Of a stretch of 64,000 nucleotides of DNA, positions 37,410 to 45,896 are shown piece after piece; the first letter of the stretch is position 1; the number at the start of each line of letters is the position of its first letter. This stretch comes from Providencia rettgeri. GTDB lineage: Bacteria; Pseudomonadota; Gammaproteobacteria; Enterobacterales; Enterobacteriaceae. The stretch is from contig UGTZ01000001.1 of the NCBI GenBank assembly GCA_900455085.1, positions 336,001-400,000 on the forward strand. Direction: 5' to 3'. A model generated the notes under the pieces. The model searched no databases. It saw nothing but the letters and a program-made list of their open reading frames with translations, and was not told the DNA's origin. A program made the position numbers and the translations under genes.

Positions 37410-39017
37410 GTGAGATTACCTTCTATGAAGAAAAGCCTATTAGCTGGGTTGATAGCCGCAAGCAGCTTAGTGCCTCCCATTACAGCGAATGCAGGTGGGA
37501 CACCGGAAAAGCCGAATGTTTTACTGATTGTTATGGATGATTTAGGAACAGGGCAGCTCGATTTTGTGCTTGATAGCCTTGATGTCACAGAACTCGCACA
37601 GCGCCCATCACCACAGCGTTATCAAGGTGATATTAATAAGATGGTGGAAGCGGCCAGAACGGCGATGCCAAATGTCGCTGATATGGCAGCAGGTGGAATT
37701 AAGATGACCAATGCATTTGTTGCTCATCCTGTTTGCGGTCCATCACGAGCTGGCATTTTTACAGGGCGCTCTCCCGCAAGCTTTGGCACTTACAGTAATG
37801 ACGATGCGATGTTAGGTATTCCACAAGATATCAAACTATTACCTGCATTATTCCAAGAAAACGGCTATGCCACCGCTAGCATTGGGAAATGGCATAATGC
37901 CAAGGTATTGAAAAAGCCTAAAATTGTAGCAGAAAAGCAAACCCGCGATTATCACGATAATATGATTTCAACACCGGAGCCAGGTTTTGCCCCCCATGAA
38001 AGAGGTTTCGATTATGCGTATAGTTTCTATGCATCAGGAGCGGCACTTTGGAACTCCCCTGCAATGTGGCGAAATGGTGAAAACGTGCCAGCCCCCGGCT
38101 ACACCACGCATTTGTTAACGGATGAAGCCATTAAATTCATTGATGGGCACAAGGATAAACCTTTTTTTATCAACCTTTCATATAGTGTGCCGCACATTCC
38201 GTTAGAAGAAGCTTCTCCAGCGAAATATATGGATAAATTCAATACGGGTAATGTTGAAGCCGACAAATATTTTGCTGCGCTAAATGCAGCCGATGAGGGA
38301 ATAGGTAAAATTATCAATACACTAAAGGAAAATGGCGAATTAGATAATACGCTAATTTTCTTTATTTCAGACAATGGTGCGGTACATGAGTCGCCAATGC
38401 CAATGAATGCGATGGATAAAGGCTTTAAAGGACAAATGTTTAATGGTGGTGTACGCGTTCCATTTGTTGCTTATTGGCCAGGGCATATTCCTGCGGGTAA
38501 ACACAGTGATGCGATGGTTTCAGCGATTGATATCTTACCAACCGCATTACAAAGCGCAGGGATCACCATACCCGATAGTATGAAGGTTGAAGGCAAAAAT
38601 ATTATGCCACTCTTAACGGGAAAAACAGAAAAGTCGCCACATAATTATTTGTATTGGACAGGGCCAGGGACGAAACATTACAGCGAAGAAAACCAAGATT
38701 TTTGGCATGGTTACCATGAATGGATCACTTATCAACGCAAAGAAATTCCAAACAACCCTAATTTAGAAAAACTATCGAAAGGTTCATGGGCTATCCGTGA
38801 TGGAGAATGGGCACTTTATTTTTATGATGATGGTTCTAACCAGCTCCAATTATTCAATGATAAACAAAACCCAGCCGAATCAAATAATTTAGCAGCTCAA
38901 TATCCAGAAAAAGTAAAAGAGTTGAAATCTGCTTATTATCAATGGATTAAAGATAAACCAAAACCTGTCGTATGGGGACAAGATCGTTACCAAGTCCTGA
39001 TTGAATCAGCAAGATAA
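37410..39017 (+). CDS. Sec-exported Cys-type sulfatase (family S1)
   Basis: 535 residues. Signal peptide at residues 1-28 (MKKSLLAGLIAASSLVPP core, cut near ANA-GG). Motif CGPSR at 109-113, with Cys109 the formylglycine precursor; DD at 43-44 and FISDNG near 322 fit metal ligands. The GTG at 37410 has GGAG 8 bases upstream; an ATG at 37425 is the alternative. The general likeness is to N-acetylgalactosamine-6-sulfatase/arylsulfatase A types, which would suit GalNAc sulfate, but the sulfate position is not provable. A Sec substrate must be modified before or during export, consistent with anSME being upstream in the same operon. Confidence 0.9.
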   Translation: MRLPSMKKSLLAGLIAASSLVPPITANAGGTPEKPNVLLIVMDDLGTGQLDFVLDSLDVTELAQRPSPQRYQGDINKMVEAARTAMPNVADMAAGGIKMTNAFVAHPVCGPSRAGIFTGRSPASFGTYSNDDAMLGIPQDIKLLPALFQENGYATASIGKWHNAKVLKKPKIVAEKQTRDYHDNMISTPEPGFAPHERGFDYAYSFYASGAALWNSPAMWRNGENVPAPGYTTHLLTDEAIKFIDGHKDKPFFINLSYSVPHIPLEEASPAKYMDKFNTGNVEADKYFAALNAADEGIGKIINTLKENGELDNTLIFFISDNGAVHESPMPMNAMDKGFKGQMFNGGVRVPFVAYWPGHIPAGKHSDAMVSAIDILPTALQSAGITIPDSMKVEGKNIMPLLTGKTEKSPHNYLYWTGPGTKHYSEENQDFWHGYHEWITYQRKEIPNNPNLEKLSKGSWAIRDGEWALYFYDDGSNQLQLFNDKQNPAESNNLAAQYPEKVKELKSAYYQWIKDKPKPVVWGQDRYQVLIESAR

Positions 39018-39080
39018 ATACAAAACTTTGTTTTATTCTGCGCGCAAGGATGCGCCTGTCTGCACCATAGAGAAATACGT

Positions 39081-40549
39081 ATGACAATACCGACTGAACG
39101 CCCAAAACTACCTTATGAGCATCCAGATATAAAAATTTATCAGAAATTATTCAAAGAGAATATCATTCGAAGATTAATTAGAAAGTCAGCCTATCAATGT
39201 AACGATGAGGACATCACCAAAGCCTTTCAAGATGAAAACAAACCTCTTTCAGTTCTTTGCGAATTATTAGTGTGCTATACCGCGGAAGCTTTTGTTCATT
39301 ATCAGGCTTGGGGCTACTCTCATGCCTATTACCCTGGCAGCCCAGGCCAACAAACTGTGCGAACAGATGCGCTAGAAGGCGTTAGCCGGGTACTGCCTTT
39401 GTTCGCTGTATGGTTAGTCCATAGCCGAAAAAACGTATTAAATGGGTTAAATTTAGCGCCGATTGACCTTCCTGAGATTATTAAAAATGCATTTTTTGCA
39501 TGGCACTGACCCCAATCATAAAGGCTATTGGGGAAAGCTTGACAATTATGACCAAAAAATTTGTGAGTCGGCAGACTTAGCGCTGACGCTTTGGTTAAGC
39601 CGTGAGTGGGTATGGGAAAAATTGGATACACCTGCGCAACAGCAAATTATTACATGGTTTGAACAGGTTAATCATTGCGATATTGTTGATAACAAACTGG
39701 CACCTTTTTCCACTTACCGTGCAATTTGTGATCCGAGCACTCACCGGCCGAGATACTATTGCAATGTGGCGGTATGAAAGAGTGAAACAATTTTACGTGG
39801 GTGATGGTTGGTTTCGAGATGGTGCAAAGGGTAACTTTGATTACTACAATGCATGGGGTTTTTACTATTCACTATATTGGCTTAATCAAATTTGCCCTCA
39901 TTTCGATGATGAGTTCATTCGTAGTTCCTTAAATCAGTTTAACCATCATTATCGTTATCTTATGACACCACAAGGCATTCCATTTTTTGGCCGCAGTGCA
40001 TGTTATCGCCTCGCGGTGTCCGCGCCTTTATTAGCCGGTGTTGATTTAGGTGGGGATGCTGTGAGTGTGGGGGAGGCTAAAAAAGCACTAGAAAGTACTT
40101 TGCGTTATTTTATTGGTCATGGTGCCTTAAAAGCGGGAGCGCCAACTCAAGGTTTATTTAGCTATGATGCCCGCCTAGTCGATAATTACAGTGGTCCTGC
40201 GAGTAGTTTTTGGTCATTACGTGCTGTAATTATTGCTTTGTATTGTGGCAATCGAATTCAACTTTGGGATAGCCCTTGTAGCCCACTGCCAGTTGAAAGC
40301 TCAGACTTTCATTTCGAAATACCATCAATTGCGGTAACGGTTATTGGTGTGAAAGAAACACAAGAGGTCACCGTGATATTTCGTGAAGATTACCTCAAAC
40401 AGCAATCCCCATTGACGCGCCGCTTAGAGAAACAATTATGCTCACATAAAGTAATTGAAACGCTACTAGGCCAATCAAAACGACCTAAAAACAACTTGTT
40501 ACGTAAAGGAGTGACAAGTTATAGCTCTAAAATGACTCACTACTTCTAA
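39081..40549 (+). CDS. DUF2264 family protein, function unknown (two +1 frame breaks)
   Basis: Split into three frames as read. Dropping one T of the six at 39492-39497 gives NAFLHGTDPNHKGYWG; dropping one A of the three at 39694-39696 gives VDNNWHLFPLTVQFV. The result is one protein of 488 residues. The DUF2264 core with LHGTDPNHKGYWG, FYVGDGWF and FDYYNAWGFYYSLYW is clear, and its helical pattern resembles (alpha/alpha)6 glycosidases. No signal peptide, so cytoplasmic. DUF2264 proteins are often found in polysaccharide loci; I recall some being placed in a glycosidase family with beta-glucuronidase activity (GH154), which must be checked. Here a role on uronate-containing fragments is plausible. 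Starts 63 bases after the sulfatase. Confidence 0.75.
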
Positions 40550-40664
40550 TCTTCCTTTCATTTGCTTTCAGTGCGAAAGGAATGGAAATGTGATTTAGAT
40601 CTTTTACCTTTCTGTTTCTTTCGTTTAATATTGTTCGAAATCAATCGAAAGGTGAGAGGCGATT
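40550..40664 (+). promoter_or_regulatory. kbaY control region with AgaR-like motifs
   Basis: CTTTC and GAAAG words are dense here: CTTTCATTTGCTTTC at about 40556-40570 faces CGAAAGGAATGGAAAT at 40574-40589, and CGAAATCAATCGAAAG at 40636-40651 shares its first nine bases with the inverted repeat before agaR. TGTGATTTAGATC near 40588 is a weak CRP-like half-site. kbaY may thus have its own AgaR-controlled promoter. Confidence 0.5.
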
Positions 40665-41519
40665 ATGTACTTGGTATCTACCCGTAATATGTTGAACAAA
40701 GCTCAACTGGGAGGCTATGCAGTTCCCGCATTTAATATTCATAATTTAGAAACTATTCAAGTTGTCATGGAAACTGCCGCAGAAATGGCATCCCCGGTTA
40801 TTTTAGCTGGCACACCGAGTACCTTTTCTTATGCAGGAAGTGACTATTTGATAGCAATCTGCCAGCAGGCCGCTGAGCGTTATAAAGTCCCAGTGGCTTT
40901 GCATCTCGACCATCATGAAGATATTCCAGACATTTTCCAGAAAGTCTCCGCGGGTGTGCGCTCTGCGATGATTGATGCTTCTCATTTTCCGTTTGAAGAA
41001 AATATTCAAATTGTTAAACGGGTTGTTGATTTTTGCCATCAATGGGACTGTACGGTTGAGGCTGAACTAGGGCGTTTAGGTGGGCAAGAAGATGACTTAG
41101 TTGTCGATGCTGCAGATGCACTTTTCACCGACCCTGATGCTGCCGTAACTTTTATTCAAAGAACCGGTATTGATTCCTTAGCTGTTGCCATCGGAACCGC
41201 TCACGGCATGTACAAAAGTGAGCCTCATTTGGATTTTGTTAGGCTAGATGCGATCCGTAAGAAAACAGATTTACCGTTAGTTCTGCATGGTGCTTCGGGG
41301 ATCCCTGATGCGGATGTTAGGCACTGTATTGACCTTGGAATTTGTAAAGTCAATGTCGCAACAGAACTCAAAATTGCGTTTTCTGATGCCATTAAGCAGT
41401 ACTTCATTGAAAACCCAGAAGCCACTGACCCACGCCATTACTTGGTTCCCGGAAAGGCGGCGATGAAAGCGGTGGTGATGGATAAAATTCGTGTTTGCAA
41501 AAGTGATGGAACACTTTAA
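40665..41519 (+). CDS. kbaY: Tagatose-1,6-bisphosphate aldolase, catalytic subunit
   Basis: 284 residues, class II zinc aldolase of the GatY/KbaY type. Cleaves tagatose-1,6-bisphosphate to dihydroxyacetone phosphate and glyceraldehyde-3-phosphate. Zinc-site and active-site segments: ALHLDHHEDI, EAELGRLGGQEDD, GTAHGMYKSEPHLDF, LVLHGASGIPD and KVNVATEL. GatY and KbaY are close; KbaY is chosen because the setting is GalNAc. Works with KbaZ encoded on the other strand. Confidence 0.9.
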   Translation: MYLVSTRNMLNKAQLGGYAVPAFNIHNLETIQVVMETAAEMASPVILAGTPSTFSYAGSDYLIAICQQAAERYKVPVALHLDHHEDIPDIFQKVSAGVRSAMIDASHFPFEENIQIVKRVVDFCHQWDCTVEAELGRLGGQEDDLVVDAADALFTDPDAAVTFIQRTGIDSLAVAIGTAHGMYKSEPHLDFVRLDAIRKKTDLPLVLHGASGIPDADVRHCIDLGICKVNVATELKIAFSDAIKQYFIENPEATDPRHYLVPGKAAMKAVVMDKIRVCKSDGTL

Positions 41520-41610
41520 CAAGTAAAAATTATCTGGATTTGCTGAGTATACAACCCAAATTTATTGCGGATGATCCGTAATAACTTTCTTTGAAAATAA
41601 AAGGAATGTC

Positions 41611-42165
41611 ATGAAACAAGTTGCTGTTTTGCTCGCGGATGGCTTTGAGGAAGGGGAAGCGGTCGTTTTCATTGATATCATGCGTCGGCTAGATATTCAT
41701 GTTGATGTGCTGTCTTGCATGGATTCGCTTATTTTAAATACGTATTTTGGTACTAAAATTAGTGCAGATTATCTGTTAGTCGATAAGTTATCCCATACTT
41801 ATGATGCCATCATGATGCCAGGGGGCCCAAAAGGAACTGACCGCTTGTATGCGAATGAAAAAGTAGTTGATTTTCTTCGTCGGCATATACATGAGGATAA
41901 GTATATTTGTGCGCTATGTTCTTCAGGTGCGAAGGTGTTAGCGGCTCATGGGTTACTGGAAGGACGGCATTATAGTACAGGAGATAAGCTGGCTGAAAAA
42001 TTTGATGATGGTATCTATGTCGACCAAGATGTTGTTGTTGATGGAAAATTTATTAGTGCAAAAGGGCTTGGTGTAAGCTTTGAATTTGCATTTACCGTCG
42101 CAAAACATTTGCTTGCTGATAATATTGATAAAGTGGATTGGCAGGCTAAAACATATATATTTTAA
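41611..42165 (+). CDS. DJ-1/PfpI family protein
   Basis: 184 residues, class I glutaminase-like fold. The conserved Glu (FEEGEAV, near residue 15) and nucleophile Cys in ICALCSSGAKVLAAHGLL (near residue 106) are present. Relatives include YajL, a chaperone/oxidative-stress protein, and PfpI-type enzymes; deglycase claims for the family are disputed. Separated from kbaY by 91 bases, same direction, so it may belong to the island or be unrelated. ATG after AAAAGGAATGTC. Confidence 0.8.
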   Translation: MKQVAVLLADGFEEGEAVVFIDIMRRLDIHVDVLSCMDSLILNTYFGTKISADYLLVDKLSHTYDAIMMPGGPKGTDRLYANEKVVDFLRRHIHEDKYICALCSSGAKVLAAHGLLEGRHYSTGDKLAEKFDDGIYVDQDVVVDGKFISAKGLGVSFEFAFTVAKHLLADNIDKVDWQAKTYIF

Positions 42166-42238
42166 ACATTGGCCGCTTTCCTATCTATAATTTTTATTGG
42201 TAACTACGTACTTTTATATCGGCAATAAAGGTAATAAA

Positions 42239-42273
42239 TAAAGCGGAATAATATTTTCCCCCGCTTTATTTTT
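42239..42273 (+). terminator. Terminator after the DJ-1 family gene
   Basis: TAAAGCGG at 42239-42246 pairs with CCGCTTTA at 42261-42268, then TTTTT. It closes the island's rightward transcript. The gap to 42441 is AT-rich with no other feature seen. Confidence 0.75.
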
Positions 42274-42441
42274 ATCAACTAGTCGAATGAAAATAAAAAT
42301 AGAGAATTAATAGTGTATGAAGCTATTTTTTATCATGAGAAGAATAAATCATAATTTATAAATATCATAACAATTAGATTTAAATTAGAAATTTTCCGTT
42401 ATAAACATTAATCTGGTCAGATATATAATCACCGGTAAGGA

Positions 42442-43749
42442 ATGAAAATGCGGAATATTGCTATTACAAAAAATAATATTATTTCTGGCTTTCAATGGTT
42501 CTTTTTTATCTTTTGTAATACGGTTGTTATTCCCCCGACGTTACAGTCTGCTTTTCATTTGTCACCACAAACCACGTTTGTTATTACTCAGTATGCTTTC
42601 TTATTAACAGCTTTAGCTTGCTTGTTGCAAGCATTTATAGGACATAAACGCTCCATAATGGAAGGGCCTACAGGGCTGTGGTGGGCAACAATTTTAACCG
42701 TTACTTTGTCAGAATCTATGCAAGGAACTCCTCTTGAGACGATTGGATGGAGTTTGGCAATGGGAATTTTTCTGTCTGGGATTATTACCATTCTTATTGG
42801 CCTAAGTGGTCTTGGTGGTTGGTTAGCGGGTTTATTCAAACCAGGTGTGCTGGTGGTATTTATGTTTTTACTTGGCGCACAGTTGGTCACTATTTTTTTA
42901 AAGGGGATGCTAGGGCTACCCTTTGGTATTGGTAGTGAGAATATTACAGTTAATTATCCTGTATTCTTTTTGGCGCTCGCAGTATTAGTATTTGTGATAG
43001 GCATCATTGTGTATTTACCCGTGAATATTGGTAAATATGCATTATTGATTGGAACAATCACAGGGTGGGTTGCTTATAGTGGGTTATTTGGTAGCACGAT
43101 ATCATCTGTTTCATCAGGAGAATGGGTGCTATTTCCATTAGGCCGCTCTGATGAAATTAATGTAAGTATTGTGATAACAGCGATTTTGGCTGGGATATTA
43201 AACACATCAAATACGTTTGGAGCAATGCGCGGAACGGATGTTTTTTACCCTAACTCATTACCCGTTAAATCCTTATATCGACGCAGTTTTATGATGTCAG
43301 GAGTCGTAACAATATTAGCAGCGCCGATAGGCGTAGTGCCTTTTTCACCGTTTGTCTCATCTATTGGTTTAATTACTCAAACAAAAGACAGTTCACGTAT
43401 CTCTTTTACGATTGGCAGCCTTATTTTCTTATGCGTGGGGGGCGTTGCGGTATTGACTCAATTTTTCCGATCTTTGCCGTTAGCCATTGGTAGTGCGGTT
43501 ATGTTAGCAACTTATTTGCCGTTGCTATTTTCTTCATTTTCATTTCTTGCGGATATGAAACTGAATGCACGTAATATTTATCGCCTCGCATTACCTATTT
43601 TTATTGGCATTTTTTTGATGTCAGCCCCTGCTGCGGTACTAAATTCGTTACCAACAATGTTTAGTTCTTTACTGGGTAATGGGCTACTTATGGGTATTAT
43701 ATTGGCTCTTATTTTAGAAAATACGATCAAGTGGGATAAAATCTCCTAA
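42442..43749 (+). CDS. NCS2-family permease, purine/xanthine type (YbbY-like)
   Basis: 435 residues, about 12-14 hydrophobic segments, inner membrane. Family features: the N-terminal GFQWFFFIFCNTVVIPP and the NTFGAMRGTDVFYP segment that stands at the substrate-binding place. Closest by general look to E. coli YbbY (433 residues), whose substrate is not settled. Starts after TAAGGAATGAAA; the ATG at 42442 or the next one at 42448 could serve. Convergent with the thiamin operon. A link to thiamin pyrimidine uptake would be pure speculation. Confidence 0.78.
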   Translation: MKMRNIAITKNNIISGFQWFFFIFCNTVVIPPTLQSAFHLSPQTTFVITQYAFLLTALACLLQAFIGHKRSIMEGPTGLWWATILTVTLSESMQGTPLETIGWSLAMGIFLSGIITILIGLSGLGGWLAGLFKPGVLVVFMFLLGAQLVTIFLKGMLGLPFGIGSENITVNYPVFFLALAVLVFVIGIIVYLPVNIGKYALLIGTITGWVAYSGLFGSTISSVSSGEWVLFPLGRSDEINVSIVITAILAGILNTSNTFGAMRGTDVFYPNSLPVKSLYRRSFMMSGVVTILAAPIGVVPFSPFVSSIGLITQTKDSSRISFTIGSLIFLCVGGVAVLTQFFRSLPLAIGSAVMLATYLPLLFSSFSFLADMKLNARNIYRLALPIFIGIFLMSAPAAVLNSLPTMFSSLLGNGLLMGIILALILENTIKWDKIS

Positions 43750-43754
43750 ATAAT

Positions 43755-43793
43755 AAAAGAGCACTAAGCGGTTGTGCAGCTAATGCTCTTTTT
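43755..43793. terminator. Two-way terminator between the permease and thiH
   Basis: AAAAGAGCA at 43755-43763 pairs with TGCTCTTTT at 43784-43792; A run on the left and T run on the right serve both converging transcripts. Confidence 0.75.
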
Positions 43794-43803
43794 CAGTAAA
43801 ATT

Positions 43804-44925
43804 CTAACGACCTAAATAACCATCCCAATCTTTCCAAACGGGCTGTAAACCGGCTTGCACAAGTGCATTCGCTACTTGTGCGGCACTGCGGTTATCATTT
43901 GGAGAAAATTGTTCTAGCTCTTCTTTGGTATCTGCATAGCCGCCTGGTTGGGTTTTCGAGCCGGCACTGACGTTGTTAATTGCCAATGGCACCACGTTAT
44001 CACGGAAATAAGGTGATTCACGGGTTGAGAGTGAAAGCTCTACATTTGGCGCCAGTAAGCGAAAAGCACAAATTAATTGCACTAATTCGGCTTCATTCAT
44101 CAGTGATGCAGGTTCAACACCACCCGCACAAGGGCGTAAGCGAGGAAAAGAGATAGAATAACGACTTTGCCAGTAGTATTGCTGTAGGTACAACAAATGT
44201 TCTGCAACCATATAGCAATCAGTACGCCAACTGTTTGATAAACCAATTAACGCACCAAGGCCGATTTTATCTATACCCGCTTCTCCTAAGCGTTCTGGCG
44301 TGGCTAAGCGCCAGTGAAAATCCTGTTTTTTGCCTTTGAGGTGATGGAGTTGATACGTGGGTTCATGGTAGGTTTCTTGATAAACCATCACACCATCTAA
44401 CCCCAGAGTTTTTAATTCCTTATATTCATCTGTGCTTAATGGCTGCACTTCCATCATTAAGGAACTGAAATAAGGGCGAATGATGGGGAATGTGTGACGA
44501 AAATAGTCCATACCCACTTTACTCTGGTGCTCTCCGGTGACTAGCAATAAGCTATCGAAACCAATTTTGCGAATGGTTTCGCACTCATTGATAATTTCAG
44601 CGTCATTTAGCGTTTTACGTTTAATTTTATTACTCATCGAAAAACCGCAATAAGTACAATCGTTTGCGCATAGGTTCGATAAATAAAGTGGCACATAAAA
44701 CCCAACGGCATGGCCAAAGCGTTGTCGGGTGAGTTTCTGAGCTTTTTGTGCCATCAGCTCAATATAGGGACGGGCAGCAGGGGAAAGCAGTGCCATAAAA
44801 TCATCGAGTGTGAGTATATCCACCGCCAAAGCATGTTCTACATCGGCAGGTGTTTTACTGTTTATCCGCAGTGTCATATCGTCCCAATCCAGTTCTTGTA
44901 AGCGTTCTTGGAAACTTGGGATCAT
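43804..44925 (-). CDS. thiH: ThiH, tyrosine lyase (radical SAM)
   Basis: 373 residues (E. coli 377). Cleaves tyrosine to dehydroglycine, the glycine-derived part of the thiamin thiazole, under anaerobic-compatible chemistry. Radical-SAM motif LCANDCTYCGFSMSN (C-x3-C-x2-C); TGEHQSKVGMDYF and SFPRLRPCAGG are typical. The start ATG at 44925 (MIPSFQERLQELDWDD) lies inside an apparently continuous ThiG-ThiH frame; the fusion vanishes if one G is removed upstream, giving a normal ATGA overlap with thiG. Confidence 0.93.
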   Translation of the reverse strand: MIPSFQERLQELDWDDMTLRINSKTPADVEHALAVDILTLDDFMALLSPAARPYIELMAQKAQKLTRQRFGHAVGFYVPLYLSNLCANDCTYCGFSMSNKIKRKTLNDAEIINECETIRKIGFDSLLLVTGEHQSKVGMDYFRHTFPIIRPYFSSLMMEVQPLSTDEYKELKTLGLDGVMVYQETYHEPTYQLHHLKGKKQDFHWRLATPERLGEAGIDKIGLGALIGLSNSWRTDCYMVAEHLLYLQQYYWQSRYSISFPRLRPCAGGVEPASLMNEAELVQLICAFRLLAPNVELSLSTRESPYFRDNVVPLAINNVSAGSKTQPGGYADTKEELEQFSPNDNRSAAQVANALVQAGLQPVWKDWDGYLGR

Positions 44926-45696
44926 GATAAGGCCCCTAAGAAAACTGGTCAATGGGCTGGACGCTTGCGCCTGTTGCTTCGGCGTAGCTAAACCACTTTG
45001 ATAAGCTAATTCAGCCGCTTCGACCGCGAGTTTAAACGCTTTTGCCATGAGTACAGGTTGTTTTGCTACAGCGATTGCAGTGTTGACTAAAACGGCATCA
45101 GCGCCCATTTCGATGGCTTCTGCCGCATGGCTTGGTGCACCAATTCCGGCATCTACAACGACAGGTACAGAAGCTTGTTCAATAATGATACGGAGCATTT
45201 CTTTCGTTGCTAAGCCTTTGTTTGTGCCAATCGGTGCACCTAATGGCATCACAGCGGCACAGCCAACTTCTTCTAAACGACGGCATAACACCGGGTCTGC
45301 GCTGCAATAAGGCAATACAACAAATCCCTCTTTAACGAGCTGCTCTGCGGCGAGTAATGTCTCGATGGGATCCGGTAGTAAATAACGCATATCTGGATGG
45401 ATTTCGAGTTTGACCCAGTTAGTACCAAGGGCTTCACGAGCTAGGCGTGCAGCAAATATCGCCTCTTGGGCATTTTTCGCCCCTGAGGTATTCGGTAATA
45501 ATTTCACGCCCAATTGTTGTAGAGGTTGTAAAATACCGTCATCTTGCCCACGTAAATCAATACGTTTCATTGCCATTGTCACTAATTGACTGCCGGATGC
45601 CGCAATGGCGTCTTGCATGAGGCTGGCGCTGGCAAATTTACCTGTTCCAGTAAACAGGCGTGAGTGAAAAGTAAAATCTGCGATTTTTAACATCAT
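44922..45696 (-). CDS. thiG: ThiG, thiazole synthase (one extra base near the end)
   Basis: Forms the thiazole phosphate from deoxyxylulose phosphate, dehydroglycine and ThiS-thiocarboxylate. Family segments MAMKRIDLRGQDD, LLPNTSGAKNAQEAIF, LPYCSADPVLCRRLEEVGCAAVMPLGAPIG and ADAVLVNTAIAVAK are intact. As read, the frame runs on into ThiH. Reading the GGGG (plus-strand C at 44933-44936) as GGG gives ...SPLTSFLRALS and a TGA overlapping the thiH ATG; the corrected protein is 257 residues (E. coli 256). Start overlaps the thiS stop (TAATG). Confidence 0.92.
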
Positions 45697-45896
45697 TAGC
45701 CCCCAGCGATAGCTTGAAACAACAAGATATTATCTTGGTCATTAATGAGATATGAATCCCACTGACTCTTCGGAATGATCACTTGATTGATGGCAAGTGC
45801 AGTTCCCACCATTGGGCGATCGAGAGTGGAAAATAATTGATTAACCGTCAGTGGGGCGTCGAATTCCATAGGTTGGTCATTAATTATGATATGCAT
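45696..45896 (-). CDS. thiS: ThiS, sulfur carrier protein
   Basis: 66 residues, ubiquitin-like fold ending in the required Gly-Gly (LFQAIAGG). The C-terminus is adenylated by ThiF, then made a thiocarboxylate that donates sulfur to ThiG. Start at 45896 (MHIIINDQPMEF), 13 bases inside thiF; the longer frame to 45953 is a by-product of that overlap. Confidence 0.93.
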   Translation of the reverse strand: MHIIINDQPMEFDAPLTVNQLFSTLDRPMVGTALAINQVIIPKSQWDSYLINDQDNILLFQAIAGG

